NCBI RefSeq assembly: GCF_001704635.1
Contig: NZ_MAXF01000156.1
Span: 1 to 64,000 of the forward strand
Direction: 5' to 3'
DNA length: 64,000 nt
DNA from: Streptomyces sparsogenes
GTDB taxonomy: Bacteria; Actinomycetota; Actinomycetes; Streptomycetales; Streptomycetaceae
The position numbers were made by a program, and so were the translations under genes. The notes below the pieces were generated by a model that did no database searches, had not been told where the DNA came from, and saw nothing but the letters and a program-made list of their open reading frames with translations. Shown one piece after another: positions 8,550-18,326 of this stretch. How positions within the stretch are numbered: position 1 is the stretch's first letter; each line of letters starts with the position of its first letter.

Positions 8550-8600
8550 CTCCAGGCACGCCTGCTGACGGATACCTCATCCGCACCTTGGAGCACCCAC

Positions 8601-9602
8601 ATGAAACCAACCCCCGCCCCTGCACCGCCCCTCGCCCCGGCCGCCGACACGGCCCACGCCCCGGCGGCCATCCGCACGGAGGGCCTGCGCAAGATATATC
8701 CGCGCGCGCAGGGCGACCTTGTCGCCGTGGACGGCCTGGACCTGACAGTCCACCAGGGCGAGTTCTTCGGCCTGCTCGGCACCAACGGCGCCGGCAAGTC
8801 CACCACCATCGGCATGCTCACCACCCTGGTCGCGCCCAGCGCCGGAAAGGCGTGGGTCGCCGGGCGCGAGGTGAGTGCCGACCCGGTCGGCGTGAAGTCC
8901 CGCATCGGCGTGGTCTCCCAGGCCAACACCCTGGACCGCGCGCTCGCAGTCGCGGACAACCTGGCCTTCTGCGGCCGCTACTTCGGATGCCTGCCCCAGC
9001 CGCCCGCCGCCGCGCGCTCGAACTGCTGGAACAGTTCGGCCTCGCGGACAAGGCCGACGCCAAAGCTCACAAGCTCTCCGGCGGCCAGGCCCACCGCGTC
9101 ATGATCGGCCGGGCCCTGATGCACCTGCCGGAGGTGCTCTTCCACGACGAACCCACCGCGGGCGTCGACCCGCAGGCACGCGACGACCTCTGGCAGATCA
9201 TCGCAAGCCTGCATGAGACCGGCCAGACCGTGGTGCTGACCACCCACTACCTCGACGAGGCCGAGGCCCTGTGCCAACGCCTGGCCGTCATCGACCACGG
9301 GCACCTGCTCGCCTGCGACACCCCCGAGGCGATCAAGGCGTCCAGCGGAGCGCAGACAGTCATCACCGTCCACTACGACGCCGATGCCACCCCGGCCGCC
9401 GAAGCCCTGCACAGCATCCCCGGCGGCCCCCACGACGTGGCCGTCGACGGCCCGACCGTACGGGTCCGCACCACGCATTCCGACGGCGTCCTGGGCCACC
9501 TGCTGCGAATCGGCAGCGCGGCCGGGCTCACCGTCCACGACGCCACCACCCAGCCGGCAGACCGCCTTCCTCACCCTGACCGGACGTGACTACACGCCAT
9601 GA
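8601..9602 (+). pseudogene. DrrA-like ABC exporter ATPase, frameshifted
   Basis: It reads as a complete daunorubicin-resistance-type ATPase split over frames. The first frame has Walker A (GTNGAGKSTT) and the Q-loop (VVSQANTLD). Near 8988 one base is missing (the frame after CGRYFG should continue with MPAPAARRRALELLEQFGLA). The second frame has the signature LSGGQ, Walker B VLFHDEPTAGVDP and the H-loop TTHYLDEAEAL. Near 9560 it shifts back so that TAFLTLTGRDYTP ends at 9602, overlapping the permease start (ATGA). If the shifts are real the protein lacks its signature motif and Walker B. Confidence 0.75.
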
Positions 9603-10437
9603 CCACCGCGAACCCCATCGCCGCCACCCCTAGCCCGCTGTCATTCCGCCGGGCCGCCCGGCACGCCTACCTTGCGCTGACCATGCGCGAGCTGCACGTC
9701 CTGGGCCGCAACCTGCCCGCACTGCTCATCCAGGTCGGCCTCCAGCCGCTGCTGTTCACCTTCGCCTTCGCCTACGTCATGCCCAGCATCGGCAGCGGAC
9801 TGGGCAGCGCGACCTCGTTCTCCACGATCCTGCTGCCCGGCCTGATCGCCAGCACCCTCACCCTGCAGAGCATCATGTCCGTCACCGGGCCGCTGGCCGC
9901 CGAACTCGGCCCCGACCGCGAGATCACCGACCGCGCCCTGGCGCCCCTGCCCGTCTGGGCCCTGGGCCTGCAGAAGATCACCTCATCCGCGATCTTCGGC
10001 CTCGTCTCGACCCTCGTCGTCGTCCCGATCGTCTGGCTCGTCCACGCCCCGGCAACGCGCCCCGGGCGCACATCGACAACTGGCCCCTGCTGCTGACCAC
10101 ACTGGTCCTCAGCGCGCTGCTCGCTTCCGCCCTCGGGCTGCTGCTCGGAACCGCGGTCGACGCCTCCGCCTTCGGGCCGCTGCTCGGCCTGCTCCTGGCC
10201 GCCGCCACCATGCTGGGCTGCGTCTACTACCCGTGGACCGCTCTGCACCCCATCCGCTGGGTCCAGGTCCTGACCCTGGCCAACCCGCTCGTCTACATGA
10301 GCGAGGGCCTACGCGCCAACCTCACGCCCTCCACCGGCCACATACCCACCTGGGCCTATCGCACCGCCCTCGCCCCCGGCACCGCCGCTCTGGGCTACCT
10401 CGCCCTGCGCCGTTTCGCCCGGCGGGTGCAGACCTGA
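9599..10437 (+). pseudogene. DrrB-like ABC exporter permease, frameshifted
   Basis: An ABC-2 type permease. The first frame has the N-terminal part with membrane segments (LLIQVGLQPLLFTFAFAYVM, TILLPGLIASTLTLQSIM). Near 10057 a missing base in a CCCC run ends it early. The rest (NWPLLLTTLVLSALLASALG to FARRVQT) continues in another frame to 10437. Start codon overlap with the ATPase shows these were a translationally coupled exporter downstream of marR. Confidence 0.75.
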
Positions 10438-10614
10438 GGGGCTGCGCTCCTCACCCGCTTCGCCTCAGGGCTCAGTACTGCGGCATAGGAAGTGCCATCG
10501 ACCCGTCCAGCACCATCGTCACTTGACGCCATCGACTGATGTCAGCAGCCGCCACCACAAGCATCCACTCAACCGCAGGTCAGACGACCGATCTCCGACA
10601 CTTGACGCTGGCTC

Positions 10615-11075
10615 AGTGACGACATCCCCTCAGTGGCACTGCAACGGCACTTCACAGCCGGGAAAAGATCCACAGGCGCAAAAGGCACCTGATCATGGTC
10701 ACCCCGGCCGACCTGCACGATTCGGCTGCGATCAATGAAGTCCTCTTCCGGCTCCGCCTGCTGCACCCCCAGATCACCATCGTCTGGGCCGACACGGCCT
10801 ACGCCGGAAAACTCGTGGACTGGGCGGAACAGCACCTCAACCTCACCGTCAAGCCCGTCAGCCGTCCCATGGACGCCTCCGGCTTCATCGTGCTGTCACG
10901 TCGTTGGGTCGTCGAGAGGTCGCTTGCGTGGCTCAGGCACGCCCGCCGCCACGCGCGAGACTACGAGCGGCTTGTCCAGCACGAGGAGACCCTCATCACG
11001 TGGCCGCGATCACCTCATGGCCAGGAGACTCGTCCGGAAAGGCGCCACCTCCAGCTGGCCAAGGAAACCGGCACC
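10615..11075 (+). pseudogene. IS5-family transposase C-terminal relic
   Basis: From 10695 the frame reads MVTPADLHDSAAINEVLFRL, ITIVWADTAYAGKLVDWA and RWVVERSLAWLRHARRHARD, matching the catalytic Asp region and the terminal Glu motif of IS5-type transposases. The preceding TSQPGK segment is in another frame, and the end (LITW then VAAIT) shifts again. The 5' half and terminal repeats are missing. Confidence 0.7.
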
Positions 11076-11133
11076 AGCCAACACCTGACCGCATCGATCA
11101 TGCCGTCGATGGGGCCACTGCCGATCCAGACCA

Positions 11134-11973
11134 TCACCAGATGTCCGGTGTCGGGATTGCTTGGCTGAAGTCACCGGACCTGAGGGCTTCGGTAGGAATC
11201 GACCAGTGCATCCAGCCGCCGTCTCCGCCGATACGCCACTCGTCCTGATCAGACAGCTGAAGCAAGTGATGGTAGAGGTTCGGGTCCTCACCGTTGCGGC
11301 GGGTCGGAGAGCCTCCTGTCGGGAAGATTGGCCAACCGAAGGCGAGGTTCTCCGCGATGATGTGTCCCGGCCGTGACACCCAGTCGTTGTCCGGATCGAG
11401 GTTCGAGATGCTCGCATAGTCACGGACGCACTCGATATCCTCGTCGTAGACGTCCGGTTCCGCCCAGAGTGTTCCCCATGCCGGGTCATAAGTGTCAGGG
11501 AAGGCAAATCCGGGTGAGGCCGCCCAGGGTATCGGTGTGAATACGCTGGAGCGGGCGGGGGGATCCGTCTCCACGGCGTGTCCGGAACGGGCGGCGATCA
11601 CCGCTCCCAACTCCTGGTCATCACAGAAGGACCCGCTCGCCACCTCGACTGCAGCAGGGTCACACAGCTCGGATTCGGAATCGAGGTAGAAGAAGTTGAG
11701 TAAGCCCGCTCCAGCCGGAATGAGACCATCGAGCCAGGGAGTCAGGGCATCGGTGTCGAGGACCGCGAAGAGACTCAATGGAACGCCTTCACAGGTAGGC
11801 CAAGGCGTTCCCGGCTCGAGCATGGGATGACCACCGAATCGACTGTTCCCAGCCGCGTCCTTTGGCGCGGCTCTGGTCAGTTCGAACCCAGGCCTGGCAA
11901 GGCTGACGACGCGGGTGGCGAGCTCCGCACCAAAGAGGGCAGTACAGAACCGCCTGTGACAACCCGCTGTCAC
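11134..11973 (-). CDS. DUF1963 (YwqG-like) family protein
   Basis: 279 residues. NSRFGGHPMLEPGTPWPTC followed by PLSLFAVLD is the conserved DUF1963 opening. Later segments GAGLLNFFYLDSE, IIAENLAFGWPIFPTG (a short form of the usual gG.p) and LLQLSDQDEWRIGGDGGWMH fit the family's C-terminal half. Function is unknown. The GTG at 11973 has GGAGG 4 bases upstream. The N-terminus abuts a degraded hydrolase gene, so the first 30 residues may be partly foreign. Confidence 0.7.
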   Translation of the reverse strand: MTAGCHRRFCTALFGAELATRVVSLARPGFELTRAAPKDAAGNSRFGGHPMLEPGTPWPTCEGVPLSLFAVLDTDALTPWLDGLIPAGAGLLNFFYLDSESELCDPAAVEVASGSFCDDQELGAVIAARSGHAVETDPPARSSVFTPIPWAASPGFAFPDTYDPAWGTLWAEPDVYDEDIECVRDYASISNLDPDNDWVSRPGHIIAENLAFGWPIFPTGGSPTRRNGEDPNLYHHLLQLSDQDEWRIGGDGGWMHWSIPTEALRSGDFSQAIPTPDIW

Positions 11974-11989
11974 GATGCCTCCAGAGCGG

Positions 11990-12144
11990 CGGCCAGAGCG
12001 TCGCAGTTCAGCCGGTCAGTTTTGCAAGGGCGGTACGGTACGGGCGTCGCTGAGCTTGTTGGCGATGATGGTTTGCCAGTGGTCCGGCACGTGGTCGCGC
12101 GGGCCGGGGACGATCACGACCGTCGGTGGTGTGCTGGAGTTCAT
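11990..12144 (-). pseudogene. RBBP9/YdeN-type alpha/beta-hydrolase relic
   Basis: From the ATG at 12144 the text TVVIVPGPRDHVPDHWQTII, then SDARTVPPL, is the N-terminus of RBBP9-family serine hydrolases. It soon frameshifts (DRLNCDALAAALEA) and ends before the nucleophile. The ATG overlaps the stop of the upstream MFS relic (ATGA), showing that they once formed an operon. Confidence 0.6.
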
Positions 12145-12400
12145 GACTGCGGCTCCAGGTTCCTGAGCGCCACGTCGGGCAGCAGGCCCAGGTGGCGCAG
12201 ATCCTTCTCGTAGCGCAGTTTGCCGATGATGAAGGCCGCGCCGGCCGCGACCGCGACGAGCGGGACCGCCCGCAGCGCGCCGAGCAGGCCCATGCGGTCC
12301 GCGAGGACGCCTGCTGTTGCGGGCCCTGGGGCGTGCCCCGAGCAGGCTGTTGGCCAGGGTGAGCGTGGCCATGGCCGTCGCTGCGATGGCCGCTCGGTGC
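12141..12400 (-). pseudogene. MFS transporter C-terminal relic
   Basis: One frame has AAIAATAMATLTLANSLLG, then another frame has VLADRMGLLGALRAVPLVAV and AAFIIGKLRYEKDLRHLG, ending NLEPQS. This is the last two helices and the cytoplasmic tail of an MFS exporter. Its N-terminal ten helices are gone, and it joins AraC coding sequence at about 12400. Confidence 0.55.
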
Positions 12401-13318
12401 GCAGAACCCCAGCAGCCCGGAGATCTCTGTCAGCGAGCGGCGCCGGTTCGCCACGAGCCGCTCCGCGAGCTGGATGCGCGTAGCGTTCAGGAGGGGCGGA
12501 GAACGACTCGCCCGAGGCCGACAGGTGCCGGTGGACGGTTCTCCGGTCGACGCCGAGGCTGCGGGCGACCTGCTCGATCGAACAGCGCCCGGTCGGCAGC
12601 AGGACTTCGATCAGCTCGCGCACCCGGTCCGGTACGGTCGTATCCCTCGAGAGCGCGATGGAGCCGAAATACTGCCGCGCGTAGGGGTGGAGCAGCGGGT
12701 CCGACATGGGGTTGGGAGCGTTGGGGTCACTGGCGTGGAAGACAATCCCGTTGCATTCCTGGTGGAATTCCGCTGTGGGACCGAAAGCGCGCCGATGTGT
12801 CGGTGTATCCGCTGGTGCGCTGTGTGTGATGCACACGGACACCGGCTGCCACCGAGCGCCGAGGAAACCGCGGAGGACTTGGTAGAACCGCCCGCAGCCA
12901 GCTCTGTGGCCTGGCGGGCCGGCATGGCCTCACCCGGCTCGAGGGCCACTTTGAGGGTGGCCAGGCCGCTTGCCTCGGAGAGCCGGCTGTGGAGCATCTC
13001 GTTGTACATGTGCTCGTAGCAGACGCGAAGCTCGACCGCGCTCCGGGCATCCGGCTCTTCACGTACGACCAGGCTGATGGGGCCGAGGTTGGAGAGACGG
13101 CGGCGCTCAGCCAGGAGCAAGCCGAAGTCCTCGCGGTGCGAGGCCGCCGGGAGCTCGAGCAGCCGGGTCGCGGCCACACCGGAGATCCATCTGTCATGGA
13201 ACGCGAGGCCGACGGGGTCCAGACCCACCTGCTTCATCAGACCCCTCGGGTCGGTGCCGAGCGACCGGCCGAGTTCGGCGTAGCTGTTCAGCGCCGCGTT
13301 GCGGACGAGGGGCTTCAT
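12400..13318 (-). pseudogene. AraC-family regulator (arabinose-binding-domain type), broken
   Basis: It begins MKPLVRNAALNSYAELGRSL and reads an Arabinose_bd (PF12625-like) sensor domain: GLDPVGLAFHDRWISGVAAT, DFGLLLAERRRLSNLGPISL. It shifts frame near 12880. The next frame carries the end of the sensor and part of the HTH (CSIEQVARSLGVDRRTVHRH). A third frame carries RRRSLTEISGLLGFCAPS, where it stops abruptly against the MFS relic. The second helix-turn-helix is thus cut off and the regulator should be inactive. Confidence 0.65.
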
Positions 13319-13620
13319 GGGCGTACTCCAGGGCGTGTCCCTATGTGGTGAGTCACATGAGGCGGCAGGTCAAGCGGTGCGATGGATCGTGACCTGGCGT
13401 TGCACCACTGCGACGGAGCCCGCCACCCGGCATTCGGCATCCCAGCCGGGGAAATCCGACGGAGAACACCCTCGCAAATGATCAGACCGTTTACCAGCTC
13501 CTGGAAGACAGTACGGAATTCCGTGCAGGAAGGGGCGCCTGCACGGTTTTCCGGTCCCCGGGCTGACCGGAGCTGCCCGTGACTGCGACTGGACGGACAC
13601 ACAATCCGAGGGAGGCCACC

Positions 13621-14709
13621 GTGACCAGCGTGCTGCGCCGGCCCTGCGCCGGGCCGGCCGTGTGGAGCGGCCCGGATCCGGCGGACTTGGACGAGTGGGC
13701 CTTGCGGCTCGCACCGGCGCGGATCGACGGGATCGAGGCGGCCCTGCGCGTGGTGCGCGAGCGAGGTGTTCCGCTGTTGAAGGTGAGTGCTCGCGATTGT
13801 CTGCTGCCGGCCCCGGCCGGCGAGCTGGAACGCGTCGCCGGCGTATGGGGCGACGGGCGTGGCGTGGTGCTCATCACGCGGGTTCCCGTCGGGCGATGCA
13901 GCCGGGCGGCGGCAAGCACCAGGTTCTGGGGGCTGGGTCAGCGCCTGGGTACCCCGTGGTGGCAGAACGCGGCGGGCCGCGTGCTCGGCCACGCCCGGGG
14001 CGCCGGCAGACGCATGGCTGACCCCGCGACGCGGGGTTGCCGGACCGGGGAGGGGTTGCTGTTCGACACCGATGGGTCTGATGTTCTCGGGCTGGTCGGG
14101 CTGGTCGGGCTGCTCTGCCTGCGAACAGCCCGCTCAGGTGCATGCGCCGCGGTCGTCAGCTCGGCCGCGGTCTGCAGTGTCGTGCCGGCGCGGGGGCCGG
14201 ACCTGGTCGAGCGGCTGTATCGCGGGCCTTTCCTGGATCGCCGGGAGGAGCAGGCCCCTGGCGGACGACCGTATGACGCGGTTTGGCTCGTGTCCTGGCA
14301 CGGAGGCAAGCTCGGCATCCGCTGCAACCGCTCTTGCCCGGAGTCCGCACAGCGTTTTCCCGGGGTTGTCCGTCCGCAGCCGGCGGACGGGGAGCTGTTC
14401 GGCCTCATCGGCGGACCGGCGGTGTCCCCGGAGCTCAGGCGTGACGTCGGCTTCGAGGTCGGCGGCCTGCTGCTGGGCAACCGCGCGATGTTTCACTGCC
14501 GCACGGCGTACGAGGACTTCGCCGAGGCCGGGCCCAGGCGCGACGTGCTGCGGCTGTGGTCGGCCCCCGGGCAGGGACGCGGCTTGCCGCCGGGCTTTGG
14601 GGGCGGTCTTCACTGCACCGAGGGTCCCGCACGCGGCGGGATCACCCCGCGGGAGGTGGTCGTGAAACAGAACTCAGCCGGCCTCACCGGCTCGAGGCGT
14701 CTGCGGTGA
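13621..14709 (+). CDS. TauD/TfdA-like dioxygenase with a lost iron ligand
   Basis: 362 residues from a GTG with GGGAGG 6 bases upstream. Similarity to TauD/TfdA Fe(II)/2-oxoglutarate enzymes runs throughout: the FWGLGQRLGTPWWQNAAG start, the distal FHCRTAYEDF motif with a His ligand, and the RRDVLRLW Arg that would hold 2-oxoglutarate. In place of the usual FHTDGSD (HxD iron ligands) it reads FDTDGSD, so the first His is Asp. A GLV repeat (LGLVGLVGLLCLRT) lengthens the next segment. The frame is open, but the protein is probably inactive or altered. Its stop overlaps the next gene's GTG (GTGA). Confidence 0.65.
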   Translation: MTSVLRRPCAGPAVWSGPDPADLDEWALRLAPARIDGIEAALRVVRERGVPLLKVSARDCLLPAPAGELERVAGVWGDGRGVVLITRVPVGRCSRAAASTRFWGLGQRLGTPWWQNAAGRVLGHARGAGRRMADPATRGCRTGEGLLFDTDGSDVLGLVGLVGLLCLRTARSGACAAVVSSAAVCSVVPARGPDLVERLYRGPFLDRREEQAPGGRPYDAVWLVSWHGGKLGIRCNRSCPESAQRFPGVVRPQPADGELFGLIGGPAVSPELRRDVGFEVGGLLLGNRAMFHCRTAYEDFAEAGPRRDVLRLWSAPGQGRGLPPGFGGGLHCTEGPARGGITPREVVVKQNSAGLTGSRRLR

Positions 14710-16069
14710 CCGCCGCCATCCCGGAGGTGAGGGGCCATGGGCACAGCCTCGCCACGCTCCTGGCGGAATCCGCTTGGTCCGCGGGGAACCGGGTCGCTAT
14801 TCGCCGGGACGGGAGAGGGCTCACCTGTTCCCAGCTTGACGACACCAGCGCCCGGGTCCGCCGTGCTGCTGCAGGCCAGGGACGTGCGGCCGGGCGATCG
14901 CATCGCGCTGATCATGCCCGACATCACCTTTTCCTCATCGTGTACTGCGGCATCCTTTCGCGCAGGCGGCGTAGTGGTTCCGATGAACCCGCTGCTGAGG
15001 GCCCGCGACATAGCGTTGACCCTCCGGGATTCTGGGCCCGCGTCGTGGTGACGTTCCCGCTGTTCACGGACGAGGCCGCGACGGCCGCGGCAGAGGCCGG
15101 CGCCGGGTGTCTGGTCACCGGCCCTGTGGGGTTCGGCGCTCTGATACGGGCTACCGCACCGGTGCCCGGGATCGTCGGCCGGGCGGAGGACGACACTGCC
15201 GTGATGCTGTACACCTCGGGCACGACAGGAACGCCCAAGGGCACCGAGCTGACCCACCGCAGCCTGATGGCCAACGCGGTCACCGTGGCCGGGACAGTGC
15301 TCCATGTCGGGCCGAACGACGTACTGTTCGGTGGCCTGCCCTTGTTCCACGTCTTCGGACAGACCTGTGCGCTCAACGCCGCCGTAGCCGCCGGGGCTGC
15401 GCTGACCTTGCTGCCGCGGTTCGAGCCGGCGAAGGCACTGGAGATCATGCGCCGGGACAAGGTCACCGTCTTCCTGGGCGTCCCCACGATGTACACGGCC
15501 CTGCTTGACGCCGGGATCCCCGACGGCTACCTCTCGCGGATGCGGCTGGCCGTTTCCGGCGGTGCTTGCTTGCCGGTCGAGGTACTGCGCGGCATCGGAC
15601 GGGAATTCGGGGTGACCGTGCTGGAGGGCTATGGTCTCTCGGAACGGTCGCCGGTCGCTTCGTTCACCCCTCCGGATCGGCCACGCAAGGCTGGTTCGAT
15701 CGGTCTGCCCGTCCGCGGGGTCGAAATGAAGCTGGTCGCGGACGATGGCATGGCGGTCGGGCCGGGCGGAATCGGTGAGATGGCGATCCGCGGCGAAAAC
15801 GTGATGGGGGGCTACTGGAACCGTCCGGGTGCGACTGCGGAGGCCATCTGGGACGGGTGGTTCCACAGGGGCGATCTGGCCCGTGTCGACGAGGAGGGCT
15901 ACGACTTCATCGCCGGCCGGAAGAAGGACCTCATCGTCCGCAGCGGATACAACGTCTATCCGCGCGAGGTCGAGGAGGTGCTCCATGCACACCCGCCGTC
16001 GCCGAGGCCGCTGTCGTCGGCGTGAGGGCGTCCGCCGGTCTGACAGGCCGGAGGAGTTCGAGGGGGTGA
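14706..16069 (+). pseudogene. Acyl-CoA ligase (AMP-forming), multiply frameshifted
   Basis: An ANL-superfamily adenylating enzyme. A clear stretch from about 15040 to 15990 has YTSGTTGTPKGTELTHRSLM, GYGLSE, FHRGDLARVDEEGY and GRKKDLIVRSGYNVYPREVE. Upstream, homologous pieces alternate between frames (PGDRIALIMPDITF; FLIVYCGIL; AGGVVVPMNPLLRARDIALT; VVVTFPLF). Downstream the frame changes again (AVAEAAVVGV), and the C-terminal catalytic-lysine domain is missing. It starts by overlap with the TauD-like gene, so the two were one operon. At least four shifts are needed to read it. Confidence 0.75.
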
Positions 16070-16076
16070 TACGCGA

Positions 16077-17639
16077 TCACACCCGGTCGGGGATGGCCGC
16101 CAGCGCCTCGTGGGCCGCGTCCAGGGCGGCAGTCCGGTCCTCGGGGACGAGACCGATCCGGGTACGGCGGTCCAGGAGGTCGGACTCGTCGAGCGCGCCT
16201 TCGTGCCGGACCGCCCACAGCAGTTCCGCCCGGGTGGTCGCAACGCCCTTGGCCACCGGCTGCGCCAGACGCGGGTCCGTGTCGGCCAGCGCCTGGATTG
16301 CGGGGGCCTCGGTGCCGTAGCGGTCGACGAGCCTGCGGGGCGCGGCCAACGCGGCCAGGACGGCCCGCGGGGCGGCGCCGACCAGGGGGAGGCGGGAGGT
16401 GCGGCAGCGCCGGGGCGCGTCCAGCAGGCCGGCGGTCAGCGCGGCGTCCACCGCGTCCTGGGCCATCCGGCGGTAGGTGGTGAGCTTGCCGCCGACGACG
16501 GTGACGACGCCCTCAGGGGAGGTGATGACGGCATGGCGGCGGGAGATGTCGGAGGTGCGGGTGGCGCGGCCGGTGTCCAGCAGGGGCCGCAGGCCGGCGA
16601 AGGCGCCCGCCACGTCCTCGCGGCGGACCGGCACGTCGAGGACGGAGCCCAGGATGTCCAGCAGGAAGCCGATGTCGGGCTCCGGCGCCTGGGGTACCTC
16701 CGGCAGCGCGCCGTCCACGGGCTCGTCCGTCAGGCCCACGTACACCCGGCCGTCGTCCTGGGGGATCACCAGGACGAAGCGGTTGGTCTCCCCGGGGACG
16801 GGGATGTGCAGTCCGGTGCGCAGCCCGCTCAGGCTCTCGGCGCGGAGCACCAGGTGGGTGCCGCGGGAGGGGCGCAGCCGGATCCCGTCGGTCAGCTCAC
16901 CGGCCCACACACCGGTGGCGTTGATGACGGTCCGGGCCCGTATCCGGATCTCCTGCCCGGTCCTCTCGTCGCGGACGAGGGCTTCGCGGCCAGTGAGCGA
17001 CAGCGCGCGGGTGCGGGTGAGCACCCGGGCGCCGTATCCGGCGGCGGTGCGGGCGATGGCGGTCACCAGCCGTGCGTCGTCGGCCACTCGGCCGTCCCAT
17101 GACAGCAGTCCGCCGCGCAGGCTCTGCCTGTGCAGGGCGGGCGCGGCGGCCAGGGTCTCGACGGCGGACAGCCGCCGGGGGGCGGGCAGGGTGCTGCGGG
17201 CGGTGCCCGCGGAGCGCCGCAGCACATCGCCGGCGCGCAGTGCGGCCTGGACCAGGGCGGCGTTGCGGTGCGGGGTGAGGCCGGTCAGCGGCGCCACGAA
17301 GGGCTGGGCGCGCACCAGGTGCGGGGCGGTGCGCTCCATCAGCGTGCCGCGTTCCACCGCGCTCTCGTAGGCGACGCCCACCTCGCCGGTGGCCAGGTAG
17401 CGCAGTCCGCCGTGGATCAGCTTGGAGCTCCACCGGGAGGTGCCGAAGGCCAGGTCGTGGGCGTCCACCGCGGCGACCGACAGGCCACGTGAGGCGGCGT
17501 CCAGGGCGGCTCCGGCGCCGGTGGCGCCGAGGCCCACCACCAGGACGTCGACGGTGGTGCCCGCGGCCAGCTCCTCCAGTTCCCGCAAGCGGCGGGCGGC
17601 GGAGAGGGAGCAGCCGGGGTGGGGGGCGGCGGCGTTCAT
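16077..17639 (-). CDS. glpD: Glycerol-3-phosphate dehydrogenase
   Basis: 520 residues. The N-terminal FAD motif VVGLGATGAGAALDAASRG, the substrate-side SRWSSKLIHGGLRYL block, INATGVWA, RGTHLVL and the VVGGKLTTYRRMAQD segment are classical GlpD/GlpA. The C-terminal DAO_C domain follows. It oxidises sn-glycerol 3-phosphate to dihydroxyacetone phosphate at the membrane. The ATG at 17639 overlaps the TetR stop (ATGA), so the two are translationally coupled. In this setting it may supply DHAP for the divergent alkyl-DHAP-synthase-like enzyme rather than serve only glycerol catabolism. Confidence 0.88.
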   Translation of the reverse strand: MNAAAPHPGCSLSAARRLRELEELAAGTTVDVLVVGLGATGAGAALDAASRGLSVAAVDAHDLAFGTSRWSSKLIHGGLRYLATGEVGVAYESAVERGTLMERTAPHLVRAQPFVAPLTGLTPHRNAALVQAALRAGDVLRRSAGTARSTLPAPRRLSAVETLAAAPALHRQSLRGGLLSWDGRVADDARLVTAIARTAAGYGARVLTRTRALSLTGREALVRDERTGQEIRIRARTVINATGVWAGELTDGIRLRPSRGTHLVLRAESLSGLRTGLHIPVPGETNRFVLVIPQDDGRVYVGLTDEPVDGALPEVPQAPEPDIGFLLDILGSVLDVPVRREDVAGAFAGLRPLLDTGRATRTSDISRRHAVITSPEGVVTVVGGKLTTYRRMAQDAVDAALTAGLLDAPRRCRTSRLPLVGAAPRAVLAALAAPRRLVDRYGTEAPAIQALADTDPRLAQPVAKGVATTRAELLWAVRHEGALDESDLLDRRTRIGLVPEDRTAALDAAHEALAAIPDRV

Positions 17640-18235
17640 GGGACGAGGATCCTTTCCAGGATGTGGCGGGCTTCCGCGTAGAAGGCGGCCTCGTTCAGTT
17701 CGGGATCGGTGTCGTCGGTCATGATCTGCATCGACAGCGCGAAGGACTGGAGGATGAGCAGCAGGGCACGGGCCTGCCGCACCGGGTGGTCCTGCCGGAC
17801 TGAGCCGTCCGCGTGTCCGTGCCGCAGGGCCTCCTCGATGAACTCCAGTACCCGGTCCTGGCTGGCGCCGCGGCGGTCGAAGAGGTACGGGAGCATCAGC
17901 TCGGGGTCGACGTCGAGGATTTTGCGCAGCAGCGGGTGGGCGCGCAGTGCCCGGAGCCCGCTGATCAAGGCTTCGGCCAGCGGGGGGTTCGTCGTTGCCG
18001 TGGGGCCGGGGTGGGGCATCGCGCCCACGGTGACGGCCAGCCATTCACGGGTCATGAGGTCGCCGACCAGCGCCCGGACGTCGGGCCAGCGTCGGTAGAG
18101 CGTCATCCGGGACACGCCCGCGCGGCGGGCCACGTCGGTCAGGGTCGTCCGCCGGACGCCGACGGCGAGCACGCAGTCGCGTGCGGCGTCGAGTACGGCG
18201 TCGTCACCCCGAACGGTGTTGCGTTTGGACGTCAT
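17636..18235 (-). CDS. TetR-family regulator of the lipid module
   Basis: 199 residues. The N-terminal HTH is typical (TTLTDVARRAGVSRMTLYRR, residues about 28-50), with a divergent helical ligand domain. It heads a two-gene minus-strand operon with glpD and is divergent from the alkyl-DHAP-synthase-like gene. The intergenic DNA holds a 13-bp palindrome suited to TetR binding, so it probably represses both sides. Confidence 0.85.
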   Translation of the reverse strand: MTSKRNTVRGDDAVLDAARDCVLAVGVRRTTLTDVARRAGVSRMTLYRRWPDVRALVGDLMTREWLAVTVGAMPHPGPTATTNPPLAEALISGLRALRAHPLLRKILDVDPELMLPYLFDRRGASQDRVLEFIEEALRHGHADGSVRQDHPVRQARALLLILQSFALSMQIMTDDTDPELNEAAFYAEARHILERILVP

Positions 18236-18237
18236 CT

Positions 18238-18250
18238 GTCACAGTGTAAC
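18238..18250. promoter_or_regulatory. Probable TetR operator
   Basis: GTCACAGTGTAAC matches its own reverse complement at 10 of 13 positions (centre excluded) and has the TGTnAC/GTnACA look of TetR sites. It lies 2 bases upstream of the tetR ATG, nested in a wider ACGTCAT-N19-ATGACGT inverted repeat (18229-18261). Confidence 0.55.
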
Positions 18251-18326
18251 GGCGATGACGTGGCAGGCGAAGGTCGCAGCGCGCCACCGGCGTCACGTGA
18301 CCCGCGCGGCGGAAGCGAGGAGTCAG

